Counted from the stretch's first letter, positions 9,627-23,086 are shown. The stretch: 64,000 bases of DNA from Holtermannia corniformis (GCA_001599935.1 BCIJ01000022.1:58734-122733), one strand, 5' to 3'. Made by a program: numbers and translations. The notes: generated from the letters alone by a model not told the origin.

Positions 9627-12110
9627 GTCTTAGAGCGGACGGGATGACGACGCTGACGGCATGTGTGATTCCCGCGGTACGGTACTGATAGCAACGTGAG
9701 TGTCTGACGAACAAGGCCAGGCTCGGGAAATTACGAATGCTCAAGGTCGGCTGACGACGCTGCAGACGTATGGCGCCCAGGCCGACGAGGTTGACGATCA
9801 GCCGGCCATCTGAAGCCGTTTGAGGGTGGCCAGTGTGACGTGCGTGTGCATCGGTAGTGAATCCAGAATGTAACATACAGTAACCTGGTGTGACTGTGGC
9901 GATCGCCGAGATGACTGATTGAGCGGTCAACTGGGTTGATGACTGTTGGACGGCAACGAATGCCGCACGGCGGTCATGCGGGCCAGTGTGGAGCGCGCCG
10001 GCGCCACTACTGCTTGCATGCCGCAGTTCTTGGCGCAGTCGCAGGGTGGGATAAGCATGGCGATGGCATGGTGTGACCCTGAGCGGTGATGCGCTCAGTG
10101 ACAGCCTGCGCCTGGGCTGCCAAGCGTGTGTCTCTGCTCGCACTCGGTCCCGGGCTTGGGTGGGGCAAGGGGGCAGGAGTGAAAGCCTCGTTGCCGATCG
10201 GTGGCGTGTAGGGATGCCGCGAGGTAGTGAGCTCGGCACAGTCCCGGCCACGGCGGCGCTGTCAGCGTACAGGACCGGTAGGAGTGCGTGAGCCCACTGG
10301 TGCTTAAATCGGATTGCGCACTGAGAGAGGGACAAGGCGAGTGTGGTCGAGCGCACCGAATTGTCAGTAGTCCACGCCCGAGCAGCGGCGGCACACGATC
10401 CGTCGAGAACACGAGGCCGAGGCCAGAGCGGGCTTTGGTTTACCGAAGCCGAGACGGCAAACCGACAGACGCTCGGATCGCGGCCGTGCCCTTGACTGGG
10501 TGCACTCCCCTATCGTACCAACACTGTACGCGTACACGCACCCTCGACTGGGTTTACGCTTTAGGATCTCGGGGCATAGCGCGCCAGAGGGTTGAGGTTT
10601 GACCGGGCGGGTTGGACCCAAAGATAGGTGCCATCGGGACTGGACAAAGGGTGAGTCGGTCGTGAGGAGGGTGATTGGCGGCACGTTGGACGGGGCGCGT
10701 GCCGTGTGCCCGAACGTCGGCGCTCGGTGCGAGGGAGCGATCTGCCCGGGGATGAGCAAAGGAGGGCCCTCTGGCGCGCACGGCCGGGGTACAGTGTGGC
10801 GACGGCGACGGTGCGGTCCCAGTCCTAGTCTTGGGTCACGATCAAAGGCGGGCCCCGTTCTGGCTCTGGGTCCGACGGGCGTGCTGTTCGCGTCCGAGGC
10901 AGCTAGCGGCACACTGGCGCTGACCGTGTGGGATCGCCAACCAACCTCGGTTTGGGTTCAGTGTGTCATGCCGCGTCCTTTGCGAGACCGACGGCTGGCC
11001 TAGTGCGCACACTGGCTTCCTGCCGCCGATCCTCGCGCCCTGACGCGCGGACCAAGTTATCCACTGTTGAGACACGGCGCTGACGGCCCCTGTCTCGCCA
11101 GCGGCAAGCACAAGAGGCCAGAGCAGAGCAAGAGCCTACCGCAACAGCCGCAACCTCAACCTCGATCACCATCAGCCCGAACACTCGCCCACCGCACCGA
11201 CCTCCACCCGGGCGTGATCTCAACCGTACCATGTGAGTCTCTTGGCGTCCACAGCTTCATGCCCCATCGTAGCCAGCGTAGTCTAGACAGCGTCCACTGG
11301 CATGGCCTCTTTGACAGCAGCATTCACGCCTGCGTTCCCGCACTGGATTGGATTCCCAGCCCACGGTGAGCGGCGAGCGTCGCACGCTGCTGTGCGTACA
11401 TGCTTGCCGCTCGTTCTCGAGCCTGAGCTTGTCGTGCTCCGAAGCCGGAAAGCATCCTTGCGCGGCTCCGGGTACAGCTTGTACATCTCACTCGCGCTCG
11501 TACAGATGGTGTTCGGACAAAGTGGGCCGCTGGCCGTAGAGGCGCCGTGTACCTGAGGCGCAGAATGGCGCCCGGGCGTCCTCGTACCGACAACAGTGCT
11601 CACACGGACCCCGTGTTGGCGACTTGGATTCGTTATGTCTCTGTCTGACGGGACTGGCCGCCGTCGGTCATTGCAATAGCCTATGACCAGGCGGAGAGCG
11701 AGCGGCGCGGACGGCACTCGAGCGGCCACGCTGCGGCGTTACGTGAAAATCGGTCAGGGCGCGGTCAGAGCCGCCGTCTGCTGCTTAACTCTCTCACCGC
11801 CGCCGCCGACGCCGCCGCCGTCGACTGTTCCGATACTTGCTGGGCACGACCGTGAAAAGCGAGCGAGTGAACGAGATCGGCTTGGGTCTGTTGGTTCAGA
11901 TCGGGCAGAGGCTCATGCCAAAGCACAAATCTGTAAGCATCGAGTTGGCCGCCAAGGCACTCATCGGCAGCTGCCCTGCCCTGGCCGCATGCCGGACACA
12001 AGTCTTCGACCTTATTGTTTAGTCGTTCATGCAACCGGGCTGATCCCAGCTTCTAGCCTCAAACTCTGCAATCCNCCCCCAACCGANCCCCCNCCCCCGC
12101 CTCGGTCTGA
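9627..12110. other. Long gene-poor region upstream of the WOPR regulator
   Basis: About 2.5 kb without a credible gene; the open frames have random-looking composition typical of GC-rich noncoding DNA. Contains a CCG/GCC triplet run at about 11800-11823 and three ambiguous bases (12075, 12087, 12093) in a C-rich tract. Most likely the regulatory region or long 5' leader of the gene starting at 12111. Confidence 0.5.
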
Positions 12111-14064
12111 ATGTCTCCGTCATCGACAATGCCCTCGCCACCTCCAGCCCTCGACCCCCCGTTCCGGGGGTTCATCGAGACCACTTTCGACTCGCTGCTC
12201 GTGTTCGAGGCTGCCCGGCGAGGCATGATCCCAAGAGTTACCCGCCGGTTGATCGATCGTGAGCGAGGCATGGTCCAGTCGGGCGCCGTCTTTGTCTTTG
12301 ACGAGCACGAGAGCGGGATCAAGCGCTGGACAGACGGTCTCGTGTGGAGCCCGTCGCGGATCCTGGGCAATTTCTTGGTACGTTGCAGCTGTGCACTCGA
12401 CAAGATCCCTGACAGGCTCATAGGTCTATCGCGAGACGGACAAACGCCAAGCCAATGCTCCAGCTCCCATCTCGGCCCATGCCATCAACCCTTCCACATC
12501 CTCATCCCCTGCTTCAGGCTCGAGTCCTTCCAATGCCCCAATCTACCCCCCGTACGATCCTCAGCCGTTGCCGCCGAGCACCAGCAGTGCGCTCGGTCAG
12601 GGTCAGCTCAACAGGCCCAGAAGTACGAGCGAGGGCGGGACCGCGTTCGATCGGCAAAAGGAGCGTCAACTCGTCGGCAGCCTCACAAGTAGCTACAAGT
12701 TTAAAGAGGGCGGACTGGTCAAAAAGGTTTGTCGTGGGCTCATTACCTGTTCCAGGCTGATCACGCAACAGACAATGTCCGTTACGGTCAATGGCTTTTC
12801 ACAGCACATGATCAGCTACTACTCTGTCGAAGACGTGCTGGCGGGCAAGCTGCGATCCCCATCCACCATCCCCGAACTGGCCTCACTCGAGATCAGCCCA
12901 GACTACCTGTCCAAGCAAAACTTTCGGTTCCCTCCTCAGATCGAGGTTGGCCACGATGGCGTCCCGCGCTACCGGTCAGTAGGCAGTGACCTCTGTCGAT
13001 TTCCAGCTAACCCTGCTAGTGGCGAACCCGAGGAACCTGGATCGCCAGTCAGCCAGTCGCATCAGTCGCTCTCAAGCTCGATGATGGGCTATTCCCAACC
13101 GCAAGACATGCCAATGTACGATTCGTACGGGAACCCGATCCAATCCATGGCCATGCGCAGCCGGTCCGTCACGGGGCCGATCCCGATCCCACTCTCGTCC
13201 TCGAATGGCTCGAGTTACCTTGGTGCCTCTGCTGGCAGCTACATGGATCACGCGGGCCAAGTCGCCATGGCTCAAGCCGGCCCGCCACCCATCATGCGGC
13301 AAAACTCGGCGGGCAGTATCCACAGCGTCGCTTCGTCGTCTGGTGCGATCCGACCCTCGTCGTCGCACCGCCGGTTTGATCCCTATGGCGGACCGGATGC
13401 CCATCTGCCGCACTCTCCCCGAGCGCCGTCACATCAGTTTCGACGACAGTCGCTGCAAAGCCCCGTCTCACAGCACCATCAGCCGGGATCACATTCGAGC
13501 TCGGACATGTATGCGAGCCCGTACCAGGCCCCGGTCAACCTGCCTGGCTCGTACCAGTCATACCAACATTACCAGCCGCCGTCAACGGCGCCATCGGCGT
13601 ACAACGACTATTACGCACCCATGCCGCGCTCCCAACCGCCGCCGTCAGCCGGGATCCCCTCGCCACTGTCGCCCAACCCGGCCATCCTGCCCAGCGGCTA
13701 CCCGTCCCAGCCGTACCACTGGCCACGCGCAGCCTCGGGCATGGGCGACGTCAGCCCGAGCCATGTCGTCGTCACCCACGGTCAAGAGTTCTCAGGCGCG
13801 CCGCCATCATCTGCTGGCTCCTCGGCCGCAGGGAGCGGCGGCAGCGGTGGCGGCAGTGGACCCAACCAGCTGCCGGCGACACCGAGCACACAGACGGCCG
13901 TCCCGCCAGGCTGGGCGCCAACACCTCAACCCGGTCCACCGCAAATGTGGACAGCACCCGTCGATGGACCCGGCATCCAACTCAAACAAGAAGTCGTCGA
14001 TAACTACCCCTCGCCTCAGCAACAGCAGTGGCCGCGCCCCGGTCAAGACTTGCGGATCAGTTGA
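12111..14064 (+). CDS. Gti1/Pac2 (WOPR) family transcription regulator
   Basis: Exons 12111-12377, 12424-12726, 12772-12974, 13020-14064 give 605 aa; if the third intron (12975-13019) is retained the protein has 620 aa. The N-terminal half is the WOPR DNA-binding domain: FRGFIETTFDSLLVFEAARR, then IDRERGMVQSGAVFVFDE, WTDGLVWSPSRILGNFLVYR, and after a Ser/Pro linker the second half SSYKFKEGGLVKKTMSV. The rest is Ser/Pro/Gln/Gly-rich and disordered, as in Wor1, Ryp1 and Gti1. Known family members switch morphology, conidiation or virulence programmes; the target here is unknown. The start follows a 2.5-kb gene-free region. Introns 2 and 3 are both 45 nt, stop-free and in frame. Confidence 0.88.
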
Positions 14065-14233
14065 CTATACACGCCGTCAACCCTGTCTCGCATAGATTCG
14101 CCCGTTCACATATGTATCCCTGTGCAGTGCTCCACGCGTACATCCCAATATAGTGCATTCATGTGCCGCACAGCGTGAAAGAGACAATAGAGGCTAATAT
14201 CGATACACTGGCGGCCGTTGCGCCCAAAAGTCG

Positions 14234-17200
14234 TTACTCTTTGCGGTCGAGATCTGACACGGTCAGCACCGACCAGCGCCCATCATCGACCCTCTCACCC
14301 ATGAGGAATCCCCCGCGTTCCCACTGGCCTGGCAGATAAACATTGGCCGCCCGCGCCTCTTCGTCTTCGAGTCCTGCAAATAGATCTCGGACTCGCTCAA
14401 ACGCTGTAGAGGTCAGCGTCCTGTCGGGACGTGCCGATCGCGACTCACCCAACGGCTTGAGCAGCCAGCCGTCAAAGGACTCGGCCAACGAATGCCGGTC
14501 CGACTCGTACAAGCTCGCCGACACGGCGATGATAGGGAGATGACCGTGCAGTGTATTGCCGTGCTTGATGCCTTGTTGCGCTTCAAGCCGCCGTATCTCG
14601 GCCGCACTTCGATGACCGTCCATCACAGGCATCCTGACGCCATTAACTGCCGTGACGGTGGGGGGCAATGTACTTACTGGATATCCATGAGGACAACATC
14701 AAACACGTCGTCACCCTTGACGCGGTCGACGGCCTCCTGCCCGTTCTGCACAGCCACGCAGTGATGCTTGTCCATTCGAAGTCGCCGTTGCAAGATTTGA
14801 GAGTTGATGACGTCGTCCTCGACGATGAGTACGCGCAGCGACTTGGCTTGGCTATTTCGGCGCTCCTTTGATTTGCTTGGACTAGGTCGAGCCTCTGTCG
14901 AGGTGCGCCGCGTCGATTTGATTTGCGTCTTGGAGGCCGCTCGTTGCAACGCTTGCGGAGCAGAGCTCGAGGTCGCGCGACGGTGTTGCGTCCACGGATC
15001 GATTGTTGGAGATGAACTCTGCTGGGACTGCACGGGCGAGCCGTAATGGACTTCGCGGTCATTGTCGCCATCAACCTTTGCCGACCGTACCGGCCAGGAG
15101 CTGTCTGTGACGGGGAACGTGCCAGGTGCGTTCATTCGCGCTTCGGCTGCCGTGACGCGCTCGTCGACTGACCGCCGCGTGGGCGACTGGCGGACCATAT
15201 GCGAGGCAGAGAACTGCTCCACAAAGCTGTCAATCTCCGATCGAGCAGATTGGCGCGACAATGCCGATTCCAGCGAGCCAGATTCGGATGTCTGCACGTC
15301 TTGTCGACGATCGTACGTTGCGTCGTGCGATGGTGACAAAGATGATGAGCTGTTGCCGTCGTGGATAGGCAATACCACGGTGAAAAAGAAGCGTGTGCCA
15401 GCGCCAACGTCGGACTCTGCGCGCAGTTGTCCACCCAAGGTCTCCACAATCCGCGCGACTACGGCAAGACCAAGACCTGGTGTAATCAGCGCAAGATCAT
15501 AAACCGACTGCGCACAACGCACCCAGACCGCTCGGACTACCGTCGTTGTTGGAAACCTCAGCCTGCTCAAGTAAGACGAAGATGGCGGCAAGTTTGTCAC
15601 TCGGGATACCACAGCCCGTATCCGCCACAACGACCTCGATTGGACAGAACCCAGAGTCGGCCCAATGAGCTGAAGAGCCGTGATGAGAAGGATCGGGGTT
15701 TGTTCGGCAAGTGACCGTGATGGATCCATGCTCTGTGTATTTGACTTCGGTGAATCAGCCCAAGTCCAACATTGACGGCAAGCAACTCACCAGAGTTGGC
15801 CACGAGGTTTCCAATAACCGTGCGGATCTTTTGCGAATCCCCGACTACCATTGGCAGATCTTCGTCCACCTCGATCGTGAACTCTAGAGCGCGCCGCGCG
15901 GCTTCCGTCTTGTAGAGCGCTGTCGCGGCTTCAACACACTTCTGCAGGCTGAAGGGATCATTGAAGGTCGTCTCGTTGCCCGATTCGACCCGTGTCAAGC
16001 TGAGCAAGTCGTTGATGTTGAAGAGAAGCGACTTGGACGCAACGTGCGACTTGGATAGGTGTTCTCGCGTCTCGGCATCCAATTGGCCGGACATGGCGAT
16101 CTCTAGATAGCTGATGACTTGGCTGCTCGCGCATCAGCCAATTGCTACATCCATACGAGGCCGCACTGACTGCAAGGGTGTCCGCAACTCGTGACTTGCG
16201 TTGGTAAGCAGGATGGACGTAAGGTGGTTGTTCTTGCGGGCCTGCTCCTTCTCACGCCAAACGAGGACGAACTTGCCGTAACTGCGGTCCGTGAGCTTGG
16301 CTCGTATATGAAAAAGATCACACGTACACCAACGCAAGCACACCGGCTGTCTCCATCTGCTCGTCAGTCCACGAGCGAGAAGTGCCGTAGATCTTCTCAG
16401 TCCATGACTGGGGATCATCAGTAAGCATATCGTCGTAAGAGCGATCGCGGCGCACCTTGAACGACTTGCGAGGCTCAAGACTGGCAGTTTGAGAAGCCTC
16501 TTCCGTCTTGTATGGCTTGCCAGCCCAATGGACCTCCTTCTCTTGACTCTTGCGGAGCAGCACAATAAAGTCTCGACCATTGGCGCTTAGCGGGATATAG
16601 AGCATCCCAGCGATGGCATTCGATCCTGCAGTGAATCCAAGGTCTGGGTAGTCTGAGGAGATGTTATGTGATGCTTGCATCATGCTGCGCTGTGTGAGTA
16701 CAGCCGCCTGCGCACTTCACGACTTACTCGAAACGGCGCAAGCGTAGGTATTCTGCCAGTTGCAGCATCGCTTGTCCGTGGTCTGACCTGTAAGTGGATC
16801 AGTCGATAATTGTTTCAGTCCCAGTTTGACGCACTGTCCAAGAAGCTTGCAACCGTCACCAATGACGAGTAAACCAGCATCACTGTCAAAGAGCTCGAGC
16901 AGGTCATCGGCGTTCGAGACAATGTAACCTGTCGGATGTGCGTCGGTAGGGATGGTGCTGATCTGATGGAGTGTCAGACTCGCGCTATTTATCAACAAAC
17001 TACTGACCAGCTTGCGCGTGTGCAGACGCGACGCATAGCTGAGACGCTCAATGTTGCGCGAGATGGAGTCGGACAAAAGTCGGAGCAACTGTCGAACAGG
17101 GAACGACACGCGCATGCCAGCGTTCCCGTACGAGTGGCACGCAATGAGACCCCATAGTTGACCGAACGCCATGATCGAGATGGACATTGAAGACCGTACG

Positions 17201-20178
17201 CCCATGTTGGCAAGATCTAGGGCGTGTCAGGATAGCCCTGATATAACAAGGCTCACGCACATTTAATGTGGATCGGACTCATCGCTCGCAGGAAGGAGTG
17301 AGTCATGTCCTATCGACAGTCAGCCATCGATCCGTCAGTCTGCTTGAGCCACTCACGATTGGGTACTCCAAGTCCTCTTTCGACCGCAGCACGATACGGG
17401 CCGTGGTCTGGCCGCGATCGTACAACAGGCGCACTTTGTTGATTTTGTATAGCTCACGCGCCTGCTTTGGAATGTCGGCCGCCGGGAACGTCAATCCCTA
17501 AAGAGTATCAGCGCAGTCCCGGCTCCCTCCCAGGCTACCGACCTTGAACAGATCCGTCGTCTTGCCCCACTCGACGAGCTCACTGACGACCTCGCCGTCA
17601 AAATTCTCGTTAAACTGGTAGATGAGGACGCGGTGGAAGCGACAGAGATCTTGAACGACACCAATGACAATCTTGAGGAAACCCTGCAGATCGGTCGCCT
17701 GACCGAGCTGTTCAGAGACCTGCTGCATGATTGCGAACACGTCCATGGTCCCGGCAGAACCTGTATGAGGTTTGCGGTGTGACGGTCGCGATCGTCGACC
17801 GGTGCCACGGGTTGGGGGAGCGCCACCTTCGCCGGCCCCTCGCCGCATACGTTCGAGTGCGCGCAGGGGCTTGGCGTGATTGGTCGTGCTTTCGAGGATG
17901 TCGGCCATATCGTAGTTGATCTCGGTTCCTTCAAGGCCCGTGGCTGTTGCGCTCGAGTCGACCGACCGGCGCGTGAGCTTTGTCGATGTGGAACGTTGAC
18001 CAGAGTCGCCCGAACTGGGGACGGCAGCACCCCAAGGGCGCGGCGTCGATGCGATCGTCGTATTCGATCCAGCGGAGCCAGTGACAGGTGACAGATTGGA
18101 GCCGGCACTCAAGGTTGTGCCGGTGCCACTGTCGGACAGCGGACTGGTGCGGCCGCTAAGATCCGAACCCATCTCCGATGTTGAAGGGAATGGCGGGTAC
18201 ACTGCGCGACTTAGAGTATGCTCGGCAATCTTTCAAACACCTACAAGGGTTGAAATGGTCCGTCTCGAGTTCGAGCTCGAGAACGATGTAGTCTGGCGGC
18301 TGTAGTGGATTGCCTTCTTTATCCTTTTTATCCCAAGACGGCTGGGATGGCCGATGAACAGCACACCAACAAGTCCACTCTCTCCTTCGATTGATCGTCT
18401 CGGGTGTTGGTTCGTCTTCGCTGAGATCGCTGCCTGGCTCGCCGTAACCGCTCAGCAAAAAGACTTGAGGACCCTCATCATCCACGCCAGCTTTGCCGAT
18501 TTCGGCCTCCGGCAAGAACTCGATGTTGTCACGCAACAGATCCTCTTGGGGCCTCGGTAGGATGCGTGAAAAGCAGTCGAGGCGGAACAGGTAGCGAGGT
18601 GACAGACCGAGCAGATCGGTCGAGTTCTGCCAAGAGTCAGCTCGATCTCCACCTTGTGCGCTTGCTCACCTCGGAAACCTGCCTGACGACAAGGAATTCA
18701 TTGTCGTAGTCTTCTTCAAGCACAATCATGACACCAAAGCCTTGAACAGCCCCGGGGGTCGTGATGGGCTGACGGCGGTCAGCTCGCAAGTTTCAGCCAA
18801 GATGTGTACCGACCTCATCCTCGCACTTTTGCAGCTGACCCTCGCGGCCGACCACGACGTGGTGACCGTCCTCGGTCGCAACGTGCTCGAACCGGAAGGT
18901 GACAATCGGCTCGTCCGCGCTGCCTTCGGTGATGTCTTCGATCTCGAGGTCGCTCCGGTCAACGTCATCTTCGCCACTAGCTGTCGCCTGCTCGCTCGCG
19001 CTCAAGCTCGTCTCGCTCGTCGGCCAGTCATGATCACCCTCTTGGATGTACTTGTCGCGCTCTTCGTCATCGAACCCGGTTGGAGCCGGTGATGGCGTGG
19101 GCGCGTTGGGATCCGGATGGTTGACCGTGTTGGCTTGACCGGCCAGGTAGTTTTGCACGTTTGAGACATTCTTGTCGCGCGCGGCGGACGAGCCGGCACT
19201 TTGAAAGGCGGTGGAGTACGCGGCTGATCCTTTGGAGCCACGCGTGCTGCCAGAGTGGATAGAGCCTGCCTGACTCAGGCGTACGATCCCGCCCATGTCA
19301 ATCGGCCGGATGTACTGTTCTTGGCCGTGCTCGTCGAGATATGTTGCACCGTGCGGTGGCTCGGTTACACTGGCGTGTGCATCGGGATTGACCGAAGACG
19401 CGAGCAAATCGAGTTTGTCGGCCTTTGAGGCTGACCTAGGCTTGGGCTGCTGGATTTCAGCGGTGATAGTGCTGGTGCTTAGCTGAGTCGAGTCGTCTTC
19501 GGATGGGCCGGGTTCATGACGGTAGTTTGGGTCCTGCGACTGCGCCGTACTCGATGGTGTGTCTTGAGCGACCGAGCTCTCTGCCTCATCTTGCTCTACC
19601 TCGATCCTATCGCGCTTGGCGTCACCCGATACACGCCGAGTGCTGTCGTGTGGTGAAAAGAATGGCTTGACGTCCTTGTCATCGGTACGATCAGGCAGCG
19701 GGAGGGAGAAGAAGCCATTATGACCATCGTTGCCATGGTGCGCACCCGGTGACGTTGCGGTACGCTGCAGCATCTGCTCGATCGTCTCGATCCCGACGTC
19801 CTGCGAGGGTTCACCAGAAGCCAAGCGTGAGTGTGCGATGCTCGACCGTCGGTAATCTCGAGGGCCAGTGCCAGGCGACGAGGGAGGGATGGCAACGCAA
19901 GAACTGCCAGCCACAGCATTGCTCGACCTCGAGGTCGACCGGTTCAGACTGCCGCTGTCCCTCTGCATAGCTTGTTGACTGGATGATGCGGCGTCGTTGG
20001 GCGTGGTGACGCCCTTGAGGACAGAGCGGATAGGGAAGATGAAGGACCGCGTAGCGTCACTGGACGGCGACAGCGGTCCGGTCGCAAACGGGATCGATTG
20101 AGTGGTCGGTGTAGTGGCAGACTGGAGTTGCTGCGCGGCCTGACCAGACTTGCTGGGAGAGTCTGCCGACAGAGGCAT
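14234..20178 (-). CDS. Fungal phytochrome hybrid histidine kinase
   Basis: Sixteen exons: 20178-18814, 18768-18670, 18626-18245, 18201-17543, 17497-17357, 17309-17261, 17216-17008, 16962-16835, 16787-16728, 16684-16328, 16281-16171, 16122-15791, 15744-15541, 15476-14678, 14633-14449, 14403-14234; 1749 aa. A 450-residue Ser/Pro-rich extension precedes the bilin-attachment cysteine (Cys452, in QKCEDEPITTPGAVQGFG) and the PAS domain. A GAF domain follows from about residue 770, with the phytochrome signature FPAADIPKQARELY and AMSPIHIKYLANMGVRSS, then a PHY domain (SDYPDLGFT, VHWAGKPY). Output: HisKA with NASHELRTPL (His about 1180), HATPase (NLVANSVKYTEHGS, DTGCGIP, GLGLAVV) and receiver (LIVEDD, Asp about 1630 in VLMDIQMP). 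It should sense red/far-red light and signal through the phosphorelay. A polar insert of about 120 residues separates PAS from GAF. Confidence 0.93.
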
Positions 20179-20946
20179 GGCTCGCTAGATGCCCAACGGC
20201 CGAGTGACGACGGGCCGACGCCAAGTGCTGCAAAGTTGGTGATCAGCCTGATCAATCGAGAGCTTGGCCCGTGATCCAGCTCGGGTAGATCGTGCCAGAC
20301 GCCTTCTAGGTGCCTTAGGCGTCGCTCGAGAGTATCTTCGTCGTTGGCAACACTCGGAACACTCGCACAGCGCCAAACCAATAATCGTTACGTCGAGCTC
20401 AATCAGGGTTCGATCGCGAGCTGACCGGGGTGGCCGATGCGCTCGCCTGCGCGCTCGGCCTCTCGTACCAAGCCTGGGCTTGAAGGTGGCGAGACTGCAG
20501 GGCAAGCAGTGGATGCTGTCAAGACGCTCGCCTCGACTCTGCAAACCGCCAGTACGCTGCAAGGAGTCGGTTGACGGAGGGCGTTTGCTGGTCCCGAGTT
20601 TTTCTGCTGCTTCGGGGAATTGACTGTCACTGTTCCCATCCTATGGGCCCTCTTGATTGCCGGTCCGGCACAGATCAGTCACCCGGGGGCGACGCGGCGC
20701 TGCCTACGTCGAGTGAGACGAGTTCTCGAGCGCTCAGTACAGTCCAAGCAGATCGCCACAAGAACAAAGCGCGTATCAGTTGGTAACAGGCAATCGATGC
20801 CAAGGGTTGATTTCAAGGCGCGTGACATCTCGACATGAAGCCCAATCATGTCTAGTACACAACACTGCGGGTGACGAAGCAGTGCAGAAGTAGGTGGTGG
20901 CGGATCCGAGAGGTAGAGAGAAGCGAGGCAACCAGAAGACAACGCA
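20179..20946. other. Intergenic between phytochrome and RPS5
   Basis: About 770 bp; the 5' region of the phytochrome gene and the 3' region of RPS5. Only random-looking frames seen. Confidence 0.5.
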
Positions 20947-21974
20947 TTAACGGTTGCTCTTGGCGACACGCTCGAGCTCGTCCTTCTTCTGCAGTCGGTG
21001 TGAGTAGTGTTCACCTAGACAGGCAGCAGAACAAACCTTGATGGCGTACGAGTTCGACGAGCCCTTGGCAGCGTTGACGAGCTCATCGGCGAGGCACTCG
21101 GAAACCGACTTGACGTTGTGGAAAGCCGACTCGCGCGTCTGGACAGGTCAGTCTACAGCCGATCGCGAACAAAGAACAAGACGCACGCCGATGGTGAGCA
21201 GGGTCACGGCCTGGTTGACGCGGCGAAGAGGCGAGACGTCGACGGCCTGGCGGCGGACGGTACCCTGCGAACCGATACGGGTAGAGTCCTCACGGGGACC
21301 AGTGTTGACAATGGCGTCAACTAGTCACGTCAGTGACATGCACGAGCAGTGGCAGCGAGACGGACCAAGGACCTGGATCGGGTTCTGGTCGGTGACGAGG
21401 TGGATGATCTCAAAGGCGTGGGCGACAATGCGGACAGCCATGAGCTTCTTGCCTAAATCACAGATTAGTCCGGTCCTGAGCGACGAGCCGATTCAACGCA
21501 CCGTTGTTGCGGCCGTTCATCATCAACGAGTTGACGAGACGCTCAACAATCGGCATCCTCCCCTTGGCGAACTGCTTCTTGGCGTAACGGCCAGCAGTGT
21601 GGGCTATCGCGTGTCAACCAGCAGTCGAGTGCGATCCAGCATGCAAGCGACTCACGGACGTAGACGGCATGGTTGACGTTGATGTAGTCGGTCAACGAAA
21701 TGTCCTTGACCTCGATGCTGAATCGAGCACGTCAGCTCTGGTTCGCAGTCTTTCCCTCACAGTGTCCCGTCCGTATCATCCTCGGCCTCATTATCCTCAG
21801 TCTGTCCCCTCATCTGCCTCTGCCCTCGCCCAGTCCCCTCGCCCCACTCGATCCATCGCAACCACATCGCAAAGATACCCACTCTTGCGCGTCCCACTTG
21901 CCAAAGAGCTTGACGACGCCCTCGTTGGCGACCTTCTGTACGTCCGTCGGGAGGGCAGCGAGCGTGGCCGACAT
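20947..21974 (-). CDS. RPS5: 40S ribosomal protein uS7 (Rps5)
   Basis: 206 aa from seven exons: 21974-21883, 21717-21656, 21603-21502, 21452-21366, 21320-21187, 21138-21037, 20988-20947. uS7 sits in the head of the small subunit near the mRNA exit and E site. Seen: [66 protein letters not shown] and the family C-terminus [20 protein letters not shown] ending in Asn-Arg. Length equals that of the eukaryotic family without the yeast N-terminal extension. The first intron is 165 nt, much longer than the 45-52 nt of the others, as is common in ribosomal protein genes. The first donor (GTGGGT at 21882) was chosen because it restores the conserved [12 protein letters not shown]. Confidence 0.95.
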
Positions 21975-23086
21975 TTTGAGTTGTTGATGGTCACCTTCTG
22001 ACAGCCTGCCTTCGACCTTGAACCACAGGCGCAGACCGGCAGGGCAGGACGGGCAGCGGGACCAAATCACGTTCACTGAGCGTTATCTCCGACGCGGTGG
22101 CACTCTGGCATCTTTGTGCGGAGGATCTACCGCTACAGGTGGGCACCAAGCTCCATGACAGCGCTGGTGACGTCCTCTTGAGCTCATCATGTGTTCTTGC
22201 AAGGGATACACCACACTCAAAGCGGCTTAATGTGCTTCTGAGAGCACTGGTCGATGTTGACAACTTATCGCCGATAGCACAAATGTGGCACTTTGCCACC
22301 CTCGCCACCCCACGTTTGCGCTTGCTCGCACCGACCGACGACCACCGCTAGACGTGGATCATGGTACGGGCATTGACGATGAATCAACTTGAAAGCACAA
22401 CAGTCCCTCACATTCACTGTTTCGATATATTGTATAATATCAATCGCACGGCAAGCTATGAGCAACAGCGCCTCTCGTCGCAAAGTTGATAGCGAGAGCC
22501 GCCCAACTACTGTATCAGTCTTGTTCCAATCTGCTGTTCCGCACACCCCAGTACATCTCTCCGTCATCATACATCAATTCAGCAAGGTGGATCGTCTCGT
22601 GTGGCGGCTATCATCGTGCAGCAGGCTGCTTGTCTGTAGCGCCCAAGCGGTACCTCGCACATGCAGAGGAGCCTATGGCTTGAAGCTCGTGCAGCGCGCA
22701 GTCTCATTTAAGCCGTAGACGGTCGACGAGAGTCAAGTGTCTGTGGAGTCGTCTCACGCGCAATCGCGCTCTTGTCAATAGGAACACTGCGCTTCTCTAC
22801 TCAAGAAAGAGTCTGATCGCGGCGAGTTCAATCAACATCAGCATTCCAGCAGCTGTGCAGTCTGGCACCTCGAGATCCCAAGCTGATGGACGGCGAGTGT
22901 CTCTGACGAAACAACAGTCGGCCACCTGGCACGGCGAGTGATCAGCTCACAAACGTCAATGCCAGCGCCTCCCATGCAGCAGACAAGGCAATCGAAACCC
23001 TAGGGATAACCTGGTCATATCTGGCTTGCCGATGAGCTCAGTGGGATTCGCAATGTTGCATCGGTTTGGCCCCCGACAAGACGCGT
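21975..23086. other. Intergenic upstream of RPS5
   Basis: About 1.1 kb, promoter side of RPS5 and 3' side of the oxidase gene. No gene recognised on either strand. Confidence 0.5.

Noticed and set aside
9325..10356. 343-codon open frame on the minus strand
   Set aside because: Ser/Arg/His/Pro-rich random composition, overlaps better-supported exons on the other strand, and long chance frames are expected in GC-rich DNA.
12075..12093. Ambiguous N bases read as a sequence feature
   Set aside because: Three isolated Ns in a C-rich tract indicate base-calling uncertainty, not biology.
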